Assembly: GCA_023014335.1 (NCBI GenBank)
Contig: JAECYW010000031.1
Span: 124,001 to 188,000 of the forward strand
Direction: 5' to 3'
DNA: 64,000 bases
DNA from: Galerina marginata
Taxonomy: Eukaryota; Basidiomycota; Agaricomycetes; Agaricales; Galerinaceae
The notes under the pieces were generated by a model. That model did no database searches and was not told the origin of the DNA. It saw nothing but the letters and a program-made list of their open reading frames with translations. A program made the translations under genes and the position numbers. Positions 11,606 through 23,963 of the stretch are shown here, piece by piece. Positions within the stretch are counted from its first letter, which is position 1. The number at the start of each line of letters is the position of its first letter.

Positions 11606-13649
11606 CGCCCCTGCCCCAGGCGGGACGACTATGTGAAGTGCAGCTCAACCAACAGCGCACTAGGCGATGAAGAGTTCGCGAGCGTCGAGCTACTGAGCGT
11701 CCAGCGTTGGTGGTCTGAATGAACGAGGGTGCCCACCCGGGCTCCTGATAGCTACAACCAAAATCTTCGGAGATAAACATGTGTGGAGTATGATGGTCGT
11801 GAGCCGTTGACAGCAGGTAAGGAGAGATATAGTCATGGGTATCACCTCGTTTTGCGTACTCGGAACTATGGATCAAGCTTTGCAAGGGAGAGGAGTGTTC
11901 GTTTGAAGAGATGGATGGCTAGGCGTTGCGAGGCTGTTCGGTAGGTCGTAACTTTGATCACGCTGCTGCATCACCACCATCAAACGATTTTGACGTCATC
12001 ATTTGGCATGAGCCAGATGCGGAATCGACAATAGTATCGGATTCGAGGTGCTTGCGCATCTAGACATCGGTTTGTTATTTTGGTAGTAGGAAATAAGACA
12101 TTGTTTTTCTTTATTTTCAAGTTTGATACAGACCGCGTGTTGAGAGACGAAGTAATAAGGTGTTTCTGAATCTGCCACCCAGCGTGATAGGTGTACGCGT
12201 CACCACCTTCGAGTTATTTTCCGGAAAGGTTGGGCGGTTGTGATAAATTTCAAGAGACGTTAACTGAGCTTGACATGGCGGGATACTTCGATTTGACGAA
12301 ACATCTAATACTCGAGTAAAACAAGGCCAGCGTTTGAGGTAACGATTGAACGGTGCAGTTTGGATTCGAGGTCAAAGATAGTATAACGCTGCGGTTCATA
12401 GAGTATGAGAACGAGGATAACTAGCAGGAGACGCATACATATACGTACTGAAGTCAGTCTTAATCACTCTCGCAGCAACACCGTATTGTAGGCGGCCATC
12501 CCCCCCCTTAATATACATCGTCGACTTTGGGTCCAGAGCTTCCCAGTCTCCAAGTTCATATACGCGTCGACACTGGGGATAGTAGAAAGGGTCAGGACGA
12601 CAGGCTTCAAAGTAACTAATAAAATATAACACACCGGTTAAACACCGGGAGGCACTGATGCAGGGATGGTACGACGAGTCAAGGAGGCGTGGTTATTCGC
12701 CCAACCGCGTCTGAAAGCACTGGTAATACTCAGGTCCAGGACCAAGGTCGTTAAGATTGAAACTGGAAATCATCAATTACGAGTCGATATATGCGTATGT
12801 ATACGCCCAGGTTCTAAACGCACAGGAAGGGCGACATGGCTTTCGAGGGTGCGGAGACTCAGTACCAGCGATGAGGACGACGATGGGGTTAAAATTGAGC
12901 GACAGTGGCGGGGACCAAGCTCGCTGAGATGAAGAATGTGATTCGAAGTTATCAAGTGGGTATATGCGCGTACTCTATACGCCGATGTTCCGGATGTACT
13001 TAGGAGAAGTCAGGCGCAGGCGAGTAAGCTGAATAGGTCAGGCCGAGCTCCAAGCTCCAGGTCTAGTCTCAGCTCAGATAGGGGAAAGCTTGGAAGTGAA
13101 AGACGAGGGGCAACGAGCAAGGTTTGTTTCGAGGTTCGAGCCAGACGGTGGCCGTCCAACTCAACCCATAAGCGTCTTTCCCTTGTCTTCTGGGTAACGT
13201 TGATCCTATCCTCCGCCTTTGTCTAAACAGTAGAGCGAAACCCAGAGGACCCGCGCCGAACGAAACCTGCGTCGAAGATTCGAGGTTTAGCAAAAGTCTT
13301 CGAATGCGCCAGGCCAATCGAATTGACTGTCATCGTGACGTGGTGAGCTGGAGAAGGACGAATGGTTATGAACCCGGTATGGTTGAGGACGAGTGGACGT
13401 ACAGATGATCGGATTTGAGTCTTGTTTATGATGCATGAGGACTTGAGGTTGGACGGAACCAGAACGACTGCGTGGGATCATGATTTTATGCTGGATCTCG
13501 AGCGAAAACCAGGCTTGCCCACCAATGACGGACATTTGGTCCCTGTCTATTCCCACTGTCAACCTCCGCCAGCTTCCAGACGCGTCGATTCTTCTATCTG
13601 GGCCTAAAATTTAGTGGACGCGCAAACTTGATGTTGGGAAGAGTCGCCG
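11606..13649. other. Gene-poor region, no supported gene
   Basis: Two kilobases without a recognisable gene. Minus-strand frames at 12396-12632 and 13287-13562 and a plus-strand frame at 12666-12932 overlap one another and show no domain, start context or splice logic. The promoter of the membrane-protein gene lies at the left edge. The rest may be decayed repeat DNA. Confidence 0.4.
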
Positions 13650-15215
13650 TCGCGAAATCTTGAAGCAATCGAAGGCACACTCAATCAGCTGCGGAAAGAA
13701 AAGGAGCACTCAGCTTGAGTACCTGGAGAGTAAAAGAGCCAATAGTACACGAGTACTTGCCTAACTGCCTCGTCCTTCCTTTAGTGCGTGCTTGAATTCG
13801 ATTGGCGCGTCGTCAACTAACGACACCTTGTTTGTATATGAAGACATAGCCACGAGACAAGCTGTATGATCCTAAACAGTAAGTGAGATGCGCAAAATCG
13901 TTTATAACATCGTTCCTAACCTGTAGCTCGACGTCGGACCACCGGAACACGTCAAGCTTCAAGCGCACATCGCGTTAGGCATCGACCCGTTCCCTGAACG
14001 GATTGTCAGAGCCTTCAGATTCCCAATTCAGACTGAAAAGTGGTGAATCGTTGACATTTCAAGGAAATGATGAATCAAGACGGTTTCGAAAGAGCATAAA
14101 CACGTAGTCGAGAAGGGACAACAAAGCAGTTGGTGATGAATCGAACGACGGACTCAGATGGCGGGGCGGAGAAGAACAGGCGGATGTGATTTCGGAAGCG
14201 GTTGTGTGGCGTGGGTACAGGGATGCCGAAGTACCGCTTTCATCCTATTGGCTGAATCTTACACGTTCCGAGCTCGAGACTGCGTGGCTCTGCACCTCAC
14301 CTACTCTTGATCGCTATCTCTGACATCCATCCTCTATACTTACACGAATCCACCGCATTTCCAGATTCTCTGCCAACACTACACGCAGGAGCGATTGACT
14401 TTGATCTCGCATGTGGATTTCCGAGGAAAACTTGCTGCTTGCAAGATAGATTCTCGTGTCCAACCGCGTGCGTAATAGTTAATCGTTGAATTCTCTCCTG
14501 TGTGTTGCATTCGAGTCGGGAACTTTCATTGTGCGCCATGTTACAGCTATCCATGCTCTGAAACGGCCTTCCTTGTAGATCGCTTGTAATTGTCGATGTT
14601 CCGTCCTACTGTTTCAAAACTCTTCTGAGGTGATCAAGATTCAAGATATACACCGACCACTCCGAGACTCCGACTTCCTCTCTGACGTTCAATTCGCCGC
14701 TGATGATGAAGACGACAGCCAGCAGTCTGATATACATGCTAAGCTGAAGCTGGGCTGGGACGGGCTGAATGCTGGTCCGCAGCCGTCTCCCTGCTGCATC
14801 TGCGCAGATTCGCAGGACTGGTGCCGTCCATCTACCTTTCAACGGCCAGCCAACAGTCCATGTAAATCCTCTACCCAATCCCAGCATTAGCCTACGAAAA
14901 CGCCAGCCAATCCACCTCAGATGAAGCCGATGCAGACTTATCCACGGAAACGATCCGGCGGCAGCTTCTTCATCTCCTACGACAAGTTTATTTACCTCAT
15001 AGACCCGATGAGCACGTACGCGCGCCTGGGCATGGATCTCGGGGCAGACAAGGAAGCCCTCTGTAGTTGGGAGTATAACGGCCAAAACGCACGATATTCT
15101 GTCTGCGCGCCCGAGACACCTGCGATGTTCCCGTGAGTCATTGTATTTCCCCTTCTTTCGTCCAGTTTATCACACCCCTATTCGCGATGCAGCCCGCGTG
15201 ACCTTTATCTTCGAA
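13650..15215 (+). repeat. Direct repeat RA, copy 1
   Basis: This block is clearly similar, in the same orientation, to 18965-20577. Anchors include CCGCATTTCCAGATTCTCTG at about 14358 and 19688, ACGGAAACGATC at about 14945 and 20290, and GACCTTTATC at the right end of both copies. The copies differ by substitutions and small indels, and open frames in one are not kept in the other, so it is non-coding. No terminal repeats or transposase were recognised. Boundaries are approximate. Confidence 0.75.
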
Positions 15216-16200
15216 TAAATATGATTCCATTCCGCTAATTTTACCTCAAGTTGACGGACAGTATTCCTTACGAATGCAGATCAGATTAGGGAGGAACGAG
15301 GATCAAGGGCCAATAATGAAACATACAGTAATCTAAAAGTAGTCTCGGTCCCGATGGCCTGAGAACGACTGGAGTGAATTGATTATATACTTATACTCTT
15401 GAGACGCGATCAATGAAGGCGGGGGTGGGAAGCTCACTGTAGAAGCCAGTCCTAGGGGCAGCACAGAGATTTCGGTCAAGTGGGACTGGATGAACCAATG
15501 ACTATGATATGGAAGATCACATACTACATAGTGCCGCGGGCCACACAGACTTCTACTTTCCTGATAACTCGCTGGGCCAATCCCTACTCGATTGCAAGGA
15601 GAAATTAAAAGTTGGAGCCCAAGAAAGATAAGATGGTGTCAGACAAAGATTTTCCCATCAATCGGGTTTCGACGCCTTCACGGTTCGATATGATCCTGGA
15701 ATCCTGGATAGCGGAATCGGAGGAGCAATGAGAGAACTTGCGCCAACTTGTACACGAATACATAGTCCGCAAACGGAGCCGTTATGCTGAATACTTTCTG
15801 AACTCCTCTGATATCAGGGATTCGAGCGCCGCATCCTTGAAACACTGATCACTCGCACGAGAAAAATCGATCATTAGCGGTCCTTCTGAGCCACATCCAA
15901 TCTATTTTTCCACTTGGAGTATATTTATATATGACACGCTTACCGGTGGACTGGTAAATTCATTATATCGTATTTCGCCACCCAGCCCAGTGAAATGTAA
16001 CCGATCATTATATATCTTAAGACTCGACATCTCAAAACACCATTGGATGGTTACTGTCAAACTCATGACCCAGACGTGGCCATTAATAGTCAGGATCTCG
16101 TATTTGGGCGCTGCGATACTCCGACATGATAAAGAGGCAGGGGAAAAATGCAATTTTTCTTCCTTGTTGCTTCGCTTGACAAGCCTCTCACTCGTACAAA
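15216..16200. other. Upstream of the DUF6534 gene, no gene seen
   Basis: About 1 kb between repeat copy RA-1 and the DUF6534 start. It becomes AT-rich near 15900-16050 with TATATTTATATATG-like sequence that may belong to the promoter. No coding potential is seen. Confidence 0.4.
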
Positions 16201-17980
16201 ATGTCTACACTAGACCTAAACGACACCTTTGGCACCCTTCTTATTGGCGTGGTCTTATCAGCTGTGTGAGTGGTATTCACAATTTTTCCATCTTAACTTC
16301 ACATTAACGACATTCTTGGTAGGCTCTTTGGCGTAACCTGCTCACAAGGGTTCTATTACTTTCAGAATTACGCATCGGACGGAATTCTCGTCAGGGGGAC
16401 AGTTAGTTGTCGATTTTCATTCAAATTTACCCTACCGACTTCGTCAATGAAACCCAGGTTGTTGCTTTACTGTACGCTCACTACATTTATTTCGAAATTA
16501 GAGCCAGCACTAACTCCTAATTTCTGACAAACAGGATTCTCGAAGGGTTGCATTCCGCGTTCAGTATTCATGCGGTCTATTTCTACACAATCATCAATTA
16601 TTCGAATCCTCTCGGACTTCTCCGGGCTAACTGGTCAATGATCGTGAGTCCCGCTATAGTAACTGAATGTCTAAATCGTAAATACATAAATTCGACCCTA
16701 GATGACTCTCGGCGTCTCGGTATGACGCTCATACTCTAGATGGCATTCGCCTCACTGACTACTCCCTCCCAAGAGTTTAATTATGTTGATTGTACACCTG
16801 TTCTACGTGAGACGAATTTACCATGGTACATATTTTTATCAATTGCCCGACTCGCAACTGAACTTGGGCCTCCAGTGAGCAGGAAGAACATTCCTCTAGT
16901 TGCAGTCCTGGTGAGTACCATTTACACGGACATTAAATCGGTTTTGAGCCCTCAAATAGGTTGCCCTCTCCCTTGGGAATTTGGGTGTGTTTAATATTCT
17001 TCGTCGCGTGTGGTCACTGGTGTGTTGACTGATCTGTCGATCCAGCGACCGGCGTCGGTACGTTGATTCGAATATCAGTATTGAGAGGTTCTTATTCCAG
17101 TGTGTATATGATAGTGGTGACAGTACGACTGTATGCCTCATTATTGCTGGTTGTTTCTTTCGTTAATTTTCGGTGCGCAGTTTCCAGCTAGAGTTTTTTG
17201 CGGCAGTCACTAGGAGCAATGTAAGAGCATTTTTAACTTGCGGACTTGTACCTCACCGTCATACTTTATTGCAGCGTATCTTGGATGCTTCGTTGACACT
17301 TTATCTGGCTGTCGCTACAGACATCCTCATTGCCGCTTCGCTATCTTTTTACTTGCACACAAACCGATCTGGGACAAAGAGGTGAAGCCTGTTTTAATCG
17401 TCCTCGTGCGTAGCTCAAATTCTTCATCTGTAGCACTGATACACTGATCAACAAGTTGATGGCGTATGCAATTAACAATGTTATTTTGACGAGGTCGCGT
17501 TCAAAATTCCTGATTGGAATTTCACTAATATGTTAACCTTCCAGTGTTTTCAACGTTATTGTTGTAACAATTGTAAGTCGTAATTGTCGCCACTATTCCA
17601 GTCCTACACTCAGTACACTCTCGAAAATTTAGGTTACAGTCGAGCCCGACAATTTGGTCTTCTTAGCGATCTTCGAGACCGTTGGAAATCGTAAGTCTGG
17701 ATTTTATCTACATGAATTTGCTGAATTTAATGCGGCCCAAGTTTATACCAATTCCATGCTGGCAACGTAAGCTTTAAGCTTTTAGTTACGGTCATTGAAA
17801 CCTGGCCAGCGCTCAGCTTTATCTGATAGTCTCAATTCGCGACGACCCTTATCCTCGGTTAATCCCCCTGCAACCAGTGGACCTGGTTATATTATGAGCA
17901 GTTTCAAGGCCTCGGACACTGTGACGGCAGTACCGATCGAAGGGCAGGAGCTCAGCATGGATAGAAGGCAAGTACATTGA
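16201..17980 (+). CDS. DUF6534-type multi-helix membrane protein
   Basis: A 16-exon gene encoding 316 residues, reconstructed junction by junction with every phase consistent: 16201-16265, 16323-16401, 16458-16471, 16535-16643, 16702-16719, 16774-16825, 16876-16910, 16960-16984, 17046-17130, 17181-17220, 17275-17381, 17434-17493, 17545-17572, 17633-17690, 17742-17766 and 17830-17980. The protein starts MSTLDLNDTFGTLLIG, then ILEGLHSAFSIHAVYFYTI, NPLGLLRANWSMI, VHLFYVRRIYH, LDASLTLYLAVATDILIAAS, STDTLINKLM and LYTNSMLATLNSR, all hallmarks of this basidiomycete family, with about seven hydrophobic helices and a hydrophilic C-tail. Two microexons (14 and 18 nt) are needed. No premature stop remains after splicing, so the gene looks intact although raw frames look broken. 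One donor (GTCGCG at 17494) is weak. Function unknown. Confidence 0.85.
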
Positions 17981-18964
17981 ATTCTATAATATTCGGGCTA
18001 ACAAAATTTGCGACCTGCGAAGACTTACTCAATTCACTACCACCGAGGAAGTCCTAGCCGTCTAATGAACGGGTTGACTTGCAAGCTTAGATATATCATG
18101 CGAGGGAGACGGGAGGACTCAGCAAAAGTAACAGATGAAGAGTAGTACGTTTCGGATGATACTGAAGATCACGGTTCTACGATGCATTTGGAAAGCATCT
18201 AACTAGACAGGCGGAAACGATGTTTGATTCGGGAATAGAATATAAGCTTGAGTTTGAAAGTCAACTGATGAACGAACTATTCACTCTGATGCAAAAAATC
18301 ACCGACTTGCGAGTCAGTTTCCTCCTGGGTTTCTGAATCCAACTCGGTCTCCGGTACCAAGTTTTGTAAGGATTCCACCTTCGTCATCGCTCCGGACCCA
18401 AAAGTCCGGCAAATCTTGTCTCGAAGATGGACGTCCAAAAGCATAAGCCTACGTCTTCTCAAAAACCACTTGATAAAACGAAGATAAGCAATATCCTGTA
18501 CCATGTTGGAATTGACCATTACCCGACCTTTTTTTCCCTCGACTCCCGCTTCCTATTTCATCTTCACACCTCCGCATCCCAGTCACGATCGCGAACAGTT
18601 CTTCAAATCCCGGTGTCAACTTCAACCAAAGTCGATCTCCGATCTAATCCGATCGGCTCTCGATTAACCATTCAGTTATTAGCACAAGCACCACCTACTC
18701 TACACATACGGTGTCATTGTCATCATAATCGCCCTTCTCATTCCTGCTGCTCCAGGCGTCGCGAATAGAGCTTCGATATCAGTAGCTTCCGAGCCCGAAT
18801 TCCAACCACCACTGCCGGCTTCGACGACTAATAAAGATACTAGTGGACTTAGTGCGTTGAGGACCAAGATGAAGGTGCGTACTTCAACCTTTCGACGCGG
18901 CACAGTCAGGGCACGGTAGCTGGCTGACGTCGTGCCCGGGCCCAGCTCTGGCCCGGGCGTACAG
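17981..18964. other. Intergenic between DUF6534 gene and repeat copy 2
   Basis: No supported gene. Overlapping short frames occur at 18277-18519 (-) and 18427-18768 (+). A GC-rich hairpin (arms GCCCGGGCC/GGCCCGGGC at 18934-18942 and 18950-18958) sits just left of the second RA repeat copy. Confidence 0.4.
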
Positions 18965-20577
18965 AGAAAGCCCGAAACGATATCTTGAGAAAGTCGGAAG
19001 CATGTTCAACAGGCTACAGAAAGAAAAGAAGCGCTCAATTCCAGTTCTTCGAGAATGAAAGGAACAGGAGTACTCGCCCAGCTGGCTTTAACTTTCCAGT
19101 CCATGTCTGAATTCAATTGACGCGTCGTCAAATGAACACGCCCTCGAATTCGTTGTTGTATCGAGACTCGTGAGAGCGATCAAGCCAGCCAGGTGGATAC
19201 ATTGCAAGCACTAAGAGTATGATTCTAGACAATGAGTTAGATGCCTAAATCGTACAGAACCTGGTTTTCTCACCTGTAGCTCGGCGTGGGACCACTGGAA
19301 CCCACCAGCATTCAAACTTCAAGCGCAAGTCGCGGAAGGTATTGACACGTTCCCTGAACGGATTTTCTGAGCCTCCAGAACTCCAATTCAGACTGAACAG
19401 TGGTGAATCAAAGGAAATAATGACTCCGATGGTCACGAAAGAGCACAAACACGTGGCCGAAAAAGCAAATCAAAGCAGTCGGTGATGAATTAACGAAGGA
19501 CACTGGCAGATGGCGGGGCGGAGGACAGCTGGATGTGATTACGGAAGCTGTGGTGTGGCGTGGGCACAAAAATGCCGAAGAACCGCTTCCATCCTCAGAT
19601 GCAGCTGAAACGTTCCGAGACCGAATGGTCACCTACCTCTTGAACGCCATCTCTGACGATCCATCCACTATACTTACACGAGTCCACCGCATTTCCAGAT
19701 TCTCTGCCAACACTACACGCAGGAGCGATTGACTTTGATCTCGCATGTGAACTTTCGAAGAAATCTTGCTGCATGCAAGGATCTCTGGTCCAGGCGAGTG
19801 TCGAGTATGGACAGGTTCCTGCGTGTGTGTGTCGCATGGAGGCGAGAATTTTCATTCGGCTTGTGGCTGCTCCATGCTTTATTACCCCTTTTTATGCTCT
19901 GAGACAGTTTTCCTGATAGATCGCTTGTAGATCACTTGCGGTCCTTCCGTTTACCTATCGAAACTCTTCGGATTCTGAATGTCTAAGGGGTCACCAACAT
20001 ATTGCTCTGTAACGTTTAACTCGCCCCCGACAACGTCGACGACCGGCAGCAGCACGAGGAATATGCTAAACTGAAGCTAAGCTAAGCTGCGCTGGGTCAA
20101 ACGCTGGCTTGCACATATCCCCTGCTTCATCTCGACTAAATCCTCGCGTTGCTGCCGTCCATCGACCTTTTCAGCGGCTATCCCAGAGTCCCTCGCGATG
20201 ATAAAATCCCCAATCCAACGCCCCTGCCACCTCAGACTACGAAAGTGCTGGCCAATCCACTTCAGATGACCCCGATGCAGACTTATTCACGGAAACGATC
20301 GACTGCATCTGTAGCTTCACGCTCGACGGCGGCTTCTTGATCGCCTACGACATGCCAAGTAGACTCGACGACCACGTAGGTGCGCCTGGGTATGGACCTC
20401 GGGACAGGCGAGGAAGCCCTACTCAGTTGGGAGTATAATGACCGAAACGCACGGCAGATCCTGTCTGCGCCGCTCGACTCTCGAGACGCCTGCGATGATC
20501 CTGTGAGTCATCCCATTTGTTTCGTGCAGTTCATCACGCCCGTATTCACGATGTAGCCAGCATGACCTTTATCCAAC
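18965..20577 (+). repeat. Direct repeat RA, copy 2
   Basis: Second copy of the block at 13650-15215, same orientation, about 5.3 kb away. The best-conserved stretch corresponds to 14150-14450 and 19505-19780. The pair brackets the DUF6534 gene, so recombination between them could delete or duplicate it. Boundaries are approximate. Confidence 0.75.
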
Positions 20578-21036
20578 CTTCATACCCCACCGAATGTCGT
20601 ACATATTGACCAAAATCGCTCAAAACTGAGTTTGCCTCCGAAGACTCTCGAATTTGAGGTTTAACGCATGTTCTTCCCCGATTAATATTTCTCCCTTTTT
20701 ATCTCCTTTTTCTCCTCGGTTGTCTAAAATCTCGAACTGACTACCTAAATTCTTTCCGTAGCTCGCAGCGCAGTATGTACCGCCGTCAAAGACTTTCACC
20801 ACCCATCAACCCAATTAGCAAGTCAGGAAACCCACGTCCATATCGCCCGACCGCTCGAAAGTCGTGAAAAGGGTTCGATGGCTGCACGATGTGGAGTTAA
20901 CACAGAACCTAATCGAAGATCGCGCCATTGGAGAAGGAAGCCGTCTTCAAAAGTATTAGTGTTTATATTCTTTCTCGGCTGGCCAAAATTCAAACAGCGA
21001 TTTGGCTCACACGTGGCGTATGTACAGTGAATTTAA
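20578..21036. other. Intergenic, no gene seen
   Basis: Short region between repeat copy RA-2 and the 3' end of the HsbA-like gene. The open frame 20620-20802 (-) shows nothing recognisable. Confidence 0.4.
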
Positions 21037-21786
21037 TCAACGGTGTCTATACGCGTTAATGGCCAGGATAATGCCAAAGTCAATCTCCGTCTTCATTCTC
21101 GCAAAAGCATCACTCAGATCCGAATCGTACTTCAATAAAATGACCAGTTTGCAACAGCGAGCAAAAGATAAATCGGAATGCTCACCGGCAGTTTATCATT
21201 CAATGCTTTCTCGTAGTCGGATAGATGTCTGAGAAGTGAGACCAAATGCTCCTTTGTTTGGGGGACGGGGTATATGTTTTGAGTCGGATTGACATCAACT
21301 TTGAGCACGACTGGCTTTTTCGCGATCCACAACTTCATGGTTTTGGAAATACTGGCTCGAAGGTCTTGGAAAAGGGGCAGGATAGATCTAAATTCCTGCT
21401 TGGACATCTCCCCCACGACCTTCTAGATAATATGCATAAAAAATTAGGCCGATTCAACAATGTAATGGAGGAAAGAATGAACTCGCCTTCAGCATATGTG
21501 TTTTTGTATTTAGGGCAATGGCAGTGTATTCAGCCTCTTCCTCAACTACCTATCATGAACAAAGAGAAAGGTGGTCAGAGAGAGCTATAAACGCATCTTG
21601 AATGAGACAGACCCTGAAATCGTTTAAATATGACATTTTCTTCCCGAACTTGTCGAGGGCGGCATGGATATCGGCGAACTTGGCAGAAATCGCTCGAAGG
21701 TCAAGCTTGACGTCATCGACAATGGACGTCGCGGAGGTAAGAGCGACGAGCGAGGTGAGTGCAGCCAATACGATTTGGACCTTCAT
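21037..21786 (-). CDS. HsbA-like secreted surface-binding protein
   Basis: Four exons (minus) 21613-21786, 21487-21549, 21186-21422 and 21037-21129 give 188 residues with consistent phase 0 junctions. Residues 1-20 (MKVQIVLAALTSLVALTSAT) are a signal peptide. The mature protein is helical, with SIVDDVKLDLRAISAKF near the start, LWIAKKPV in the middle and LSDYEKALNDKLP near the end, the pattern and size of the HsbA / cell-wall mannoprotein 1 family. Those proteins bind hydrophobic surfaces or galactomannoprotein-type wall layers. The intron after THMLK uses a GC donor (AAG|GCGAGT) instead of GT, with acceptor ATCTAG. No cysteine pattern or GPI signal is seen. The family call is by composition and a few motifs. 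Confidence 0.75.
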
Positions 21787-22419
21787 GGTGTAAATCTAAC
21801 AACTTACGAGTTTGACGAGGGAGTAGAGGTGGAGACCGTTGTCTTATAGTCTCTGAGCAGAAGAATTCAAGGTGTCAATCTAAATACTGTACGTGGCTAG
21901 TCGGCTCCTTAAATCGAAGAGAAAATGGTCGAGAAATGAAAGCACGACCCGACTATAATGTAGAACGCCGTTAGATCAACCTGGGCGAAATCTAGACCAG
22001 GCTGCAATGCCCTAATAAGATTAATCCATTGCACTATACATAGCTTAACTGACAGCTAAGCCGGGCTCGCATCTTACTGCGCCACAAGGTATTCACGAAC
22101 GGGGATACACTATGATTAGACAGGCATTGGCTGAGCGCCTAAGCTATTCTAGGAGGCTCAGATGCAGTAATTGACGAAAATCAATTCAAAGGTTAATGAA
22201 CGGGGGATGAAGATGTCTTGTCTTTGCACGCAACACCGAACATACTTACTGGATGTCAAATCTCGATTGCGCGACTTCTCTTCGCCTGCAGCGCACTCCA
22301 CGCCACACCCGGTCCGCAACGCGACGCCTAATAGCGTGCTCAACGTACATCCAAGCATCCTGCCAATACACTGCTCTAGCTTCAAATTTGAAGGCGTGAA
22401 GAAGCTAGGGCTATCTAAG
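21787..22419. other. Promoter side of the HsbA-like gene
   Basis: Non-coding stretch upstream of a minus-strand gene. Frames 22158-22490 (-) and 22171-22482 (+) are mutual shadows and reach into a dispersed repeat. No gene is supported. Confidence 0.4.
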
Positions 22420-22690
22420 TCCGACTTCCTTGCAATGTTTTTGTTTCTATCTTCCGTTAGGAATTCGTTTAGGTACGAATAAATTATCATTTTTAATGGT
22501 TTCCGGAAGATTTAGCGATGAATTACACGATGAATTACTTTAGTAGCCTGTAGTACTCACTTAGGAGGGTATAAATTCAATTTTCAACCCAAATAAATTA
22601 TAGTTGAATTCGAGAGAGGGACACACCATGCGTGTAGTCCGAGTCGCATCAATTGATGCTTCTCAGCGTTCAGAGAAATTGTCACGAGTC
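22420..22690 (+). repeat. Dispersed repeat RB, copy 1
   Basis: This stretch is similar to 30230-30475 in the same orientation. Both begin with CTTCCTTGCAATGTTTTTG, share GCCTGTAGTACT and GGATATAAAT-type sequence, and end with GAGTCGCATCAATTGATGCT. The end motif contains the palindrome GCATCAATTGATGC, which may mark an element end. No coding content. Confidence 0.65.
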
Positions 22691-23889
22691 GCCTTCTAAT
22701 AGGTAGTTGTTTAGGATCCTGCGACACACGGTCTTTTAATAATATTCACCCTACATACTTTTGTTTGCTTCTGCTAATTCTGTAAACCTTTCTGTTGGCA
22801 GCGAAGTTGACTCATGTGGGCCAATTGTCTTCTAAAACGTCTCTCCTTCAATTGCCTATCCAAAACGTCAGCTGAATTAGTATTGCTCAAGGGCTTTACT
22901 TCCCCTTTCAGGGCACTTATCGCACGTCAGACTTACACTAAAACCCCACGGAGCGGTAATCTCCGTAGACAATTGCAGCTTGTTCTAAAAGATCACTTAT
23001 TTTCAGTGATCCTCGGATCCGCATTATGACGGCTTTCAATAGGCGTGGGTATTACCGACTTGATGACAATGCAGCCGATCCGGCATATTTAAGCGCTCTC
23101 TTAGCGCCTGGCCACGACTGCTCCGATTGATCGTTCATGACTCATCATGGGAGTTTTAAGCATGATTTTCTGTAGAGACTTCGTGTTCCCCCACCTGGGT
23201 CTGGTTCGAAATACAGACAGCTGTTTATAGTGACACTTGCAGCACATGTGCAATTGCCGTTCTCGTCTAGAGCAGTCCTTCTGGGTGCAAGCATAATTAA
23301 TCCGACCACGGCAATGACGGAGGTCTCTTGAACATTCAACCCGAATTTCCACTTTTTTTACGTGGTTTAGGAATGCCGCCCCCATTGCGTATATTAAAAC
23401 ATGTTCAAGTAGGTATAAGGAGTTTGATAGTCGTTCAGAATGGCGTGAACATGTATTCAAGGTACACACTCTCTATGATAAGTTACTCGATCAGTATGTT
23501 TGCTCAAGGGTTTGTAGTGGATCTCAAGGGAGAATAGGCAGTTTGAAAGCCTCGATTGGGTTCGATGTCTCCGTTAATCAATATGGAAAGAACCAGTCTA
23601 AAATAAGCAATGGATGTATCGGCTAATCAGTAGCGCCATTAACTCGGATATAGGTCGTTAAAGTGCTCATGATTCGGTGATGCTATGTTCGTATGAGCGC
23701 TTCGAACTTTACGGAGCATGCGTAAGCTATTTACAGGCAAAAAAGTGAACAAATCTTCGAATGTAAACTCTTCACATGTGCGACACGGTAAACTAAGTAG
23801 AATCGTCGGACACTTTCAGCCTCCGGTAAGTTTTAGAGCGTTAAACCCATAAGTATTATTTCCAATGTTATTAATTTAAAAGCATTGCC
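22691..23889. other. No gene seen
   Basis: About 1.2 kb of AT-rich DNA between repeat RB-1 and the DUF5648 gene. Frames at 23101-23469 (-) and 22814-23029 (+) lack recognisable domains, start context or splice logic. Confidence 0.4.
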
Positions 23890-23896
23890 TATATAA
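23890..23896 (+). promoter_or_regulatory. TATA box of the DUF5648 gene
   Basis: A good TATATAAA-type sequence lies 68-74 bp upstream of the ATG at 23964, at the position expected for a strongly expressed secreted-protein gene. Confidence 0.55.
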
Positions 23897-23963
23897 ACAC
23901 CTTGCACGATCCAAGACGGTTTCCACACCTTTCTATCTGTTCACAAACTCGCTATATAGAAAT

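Noticed and set aside
14606..15085. 159-codon open frame on the minus strand
   Set aside because: It lies inside repeat RA copy 1 and the frame is not kept in copy 2, so it is chance coding in repeat DNA.
23205..23230. tRNA-like B-box (GGTTCGAAAT)
   Set aside because: No matching A-box or foldable arms at the right distance; no other tRNA candidate was found.
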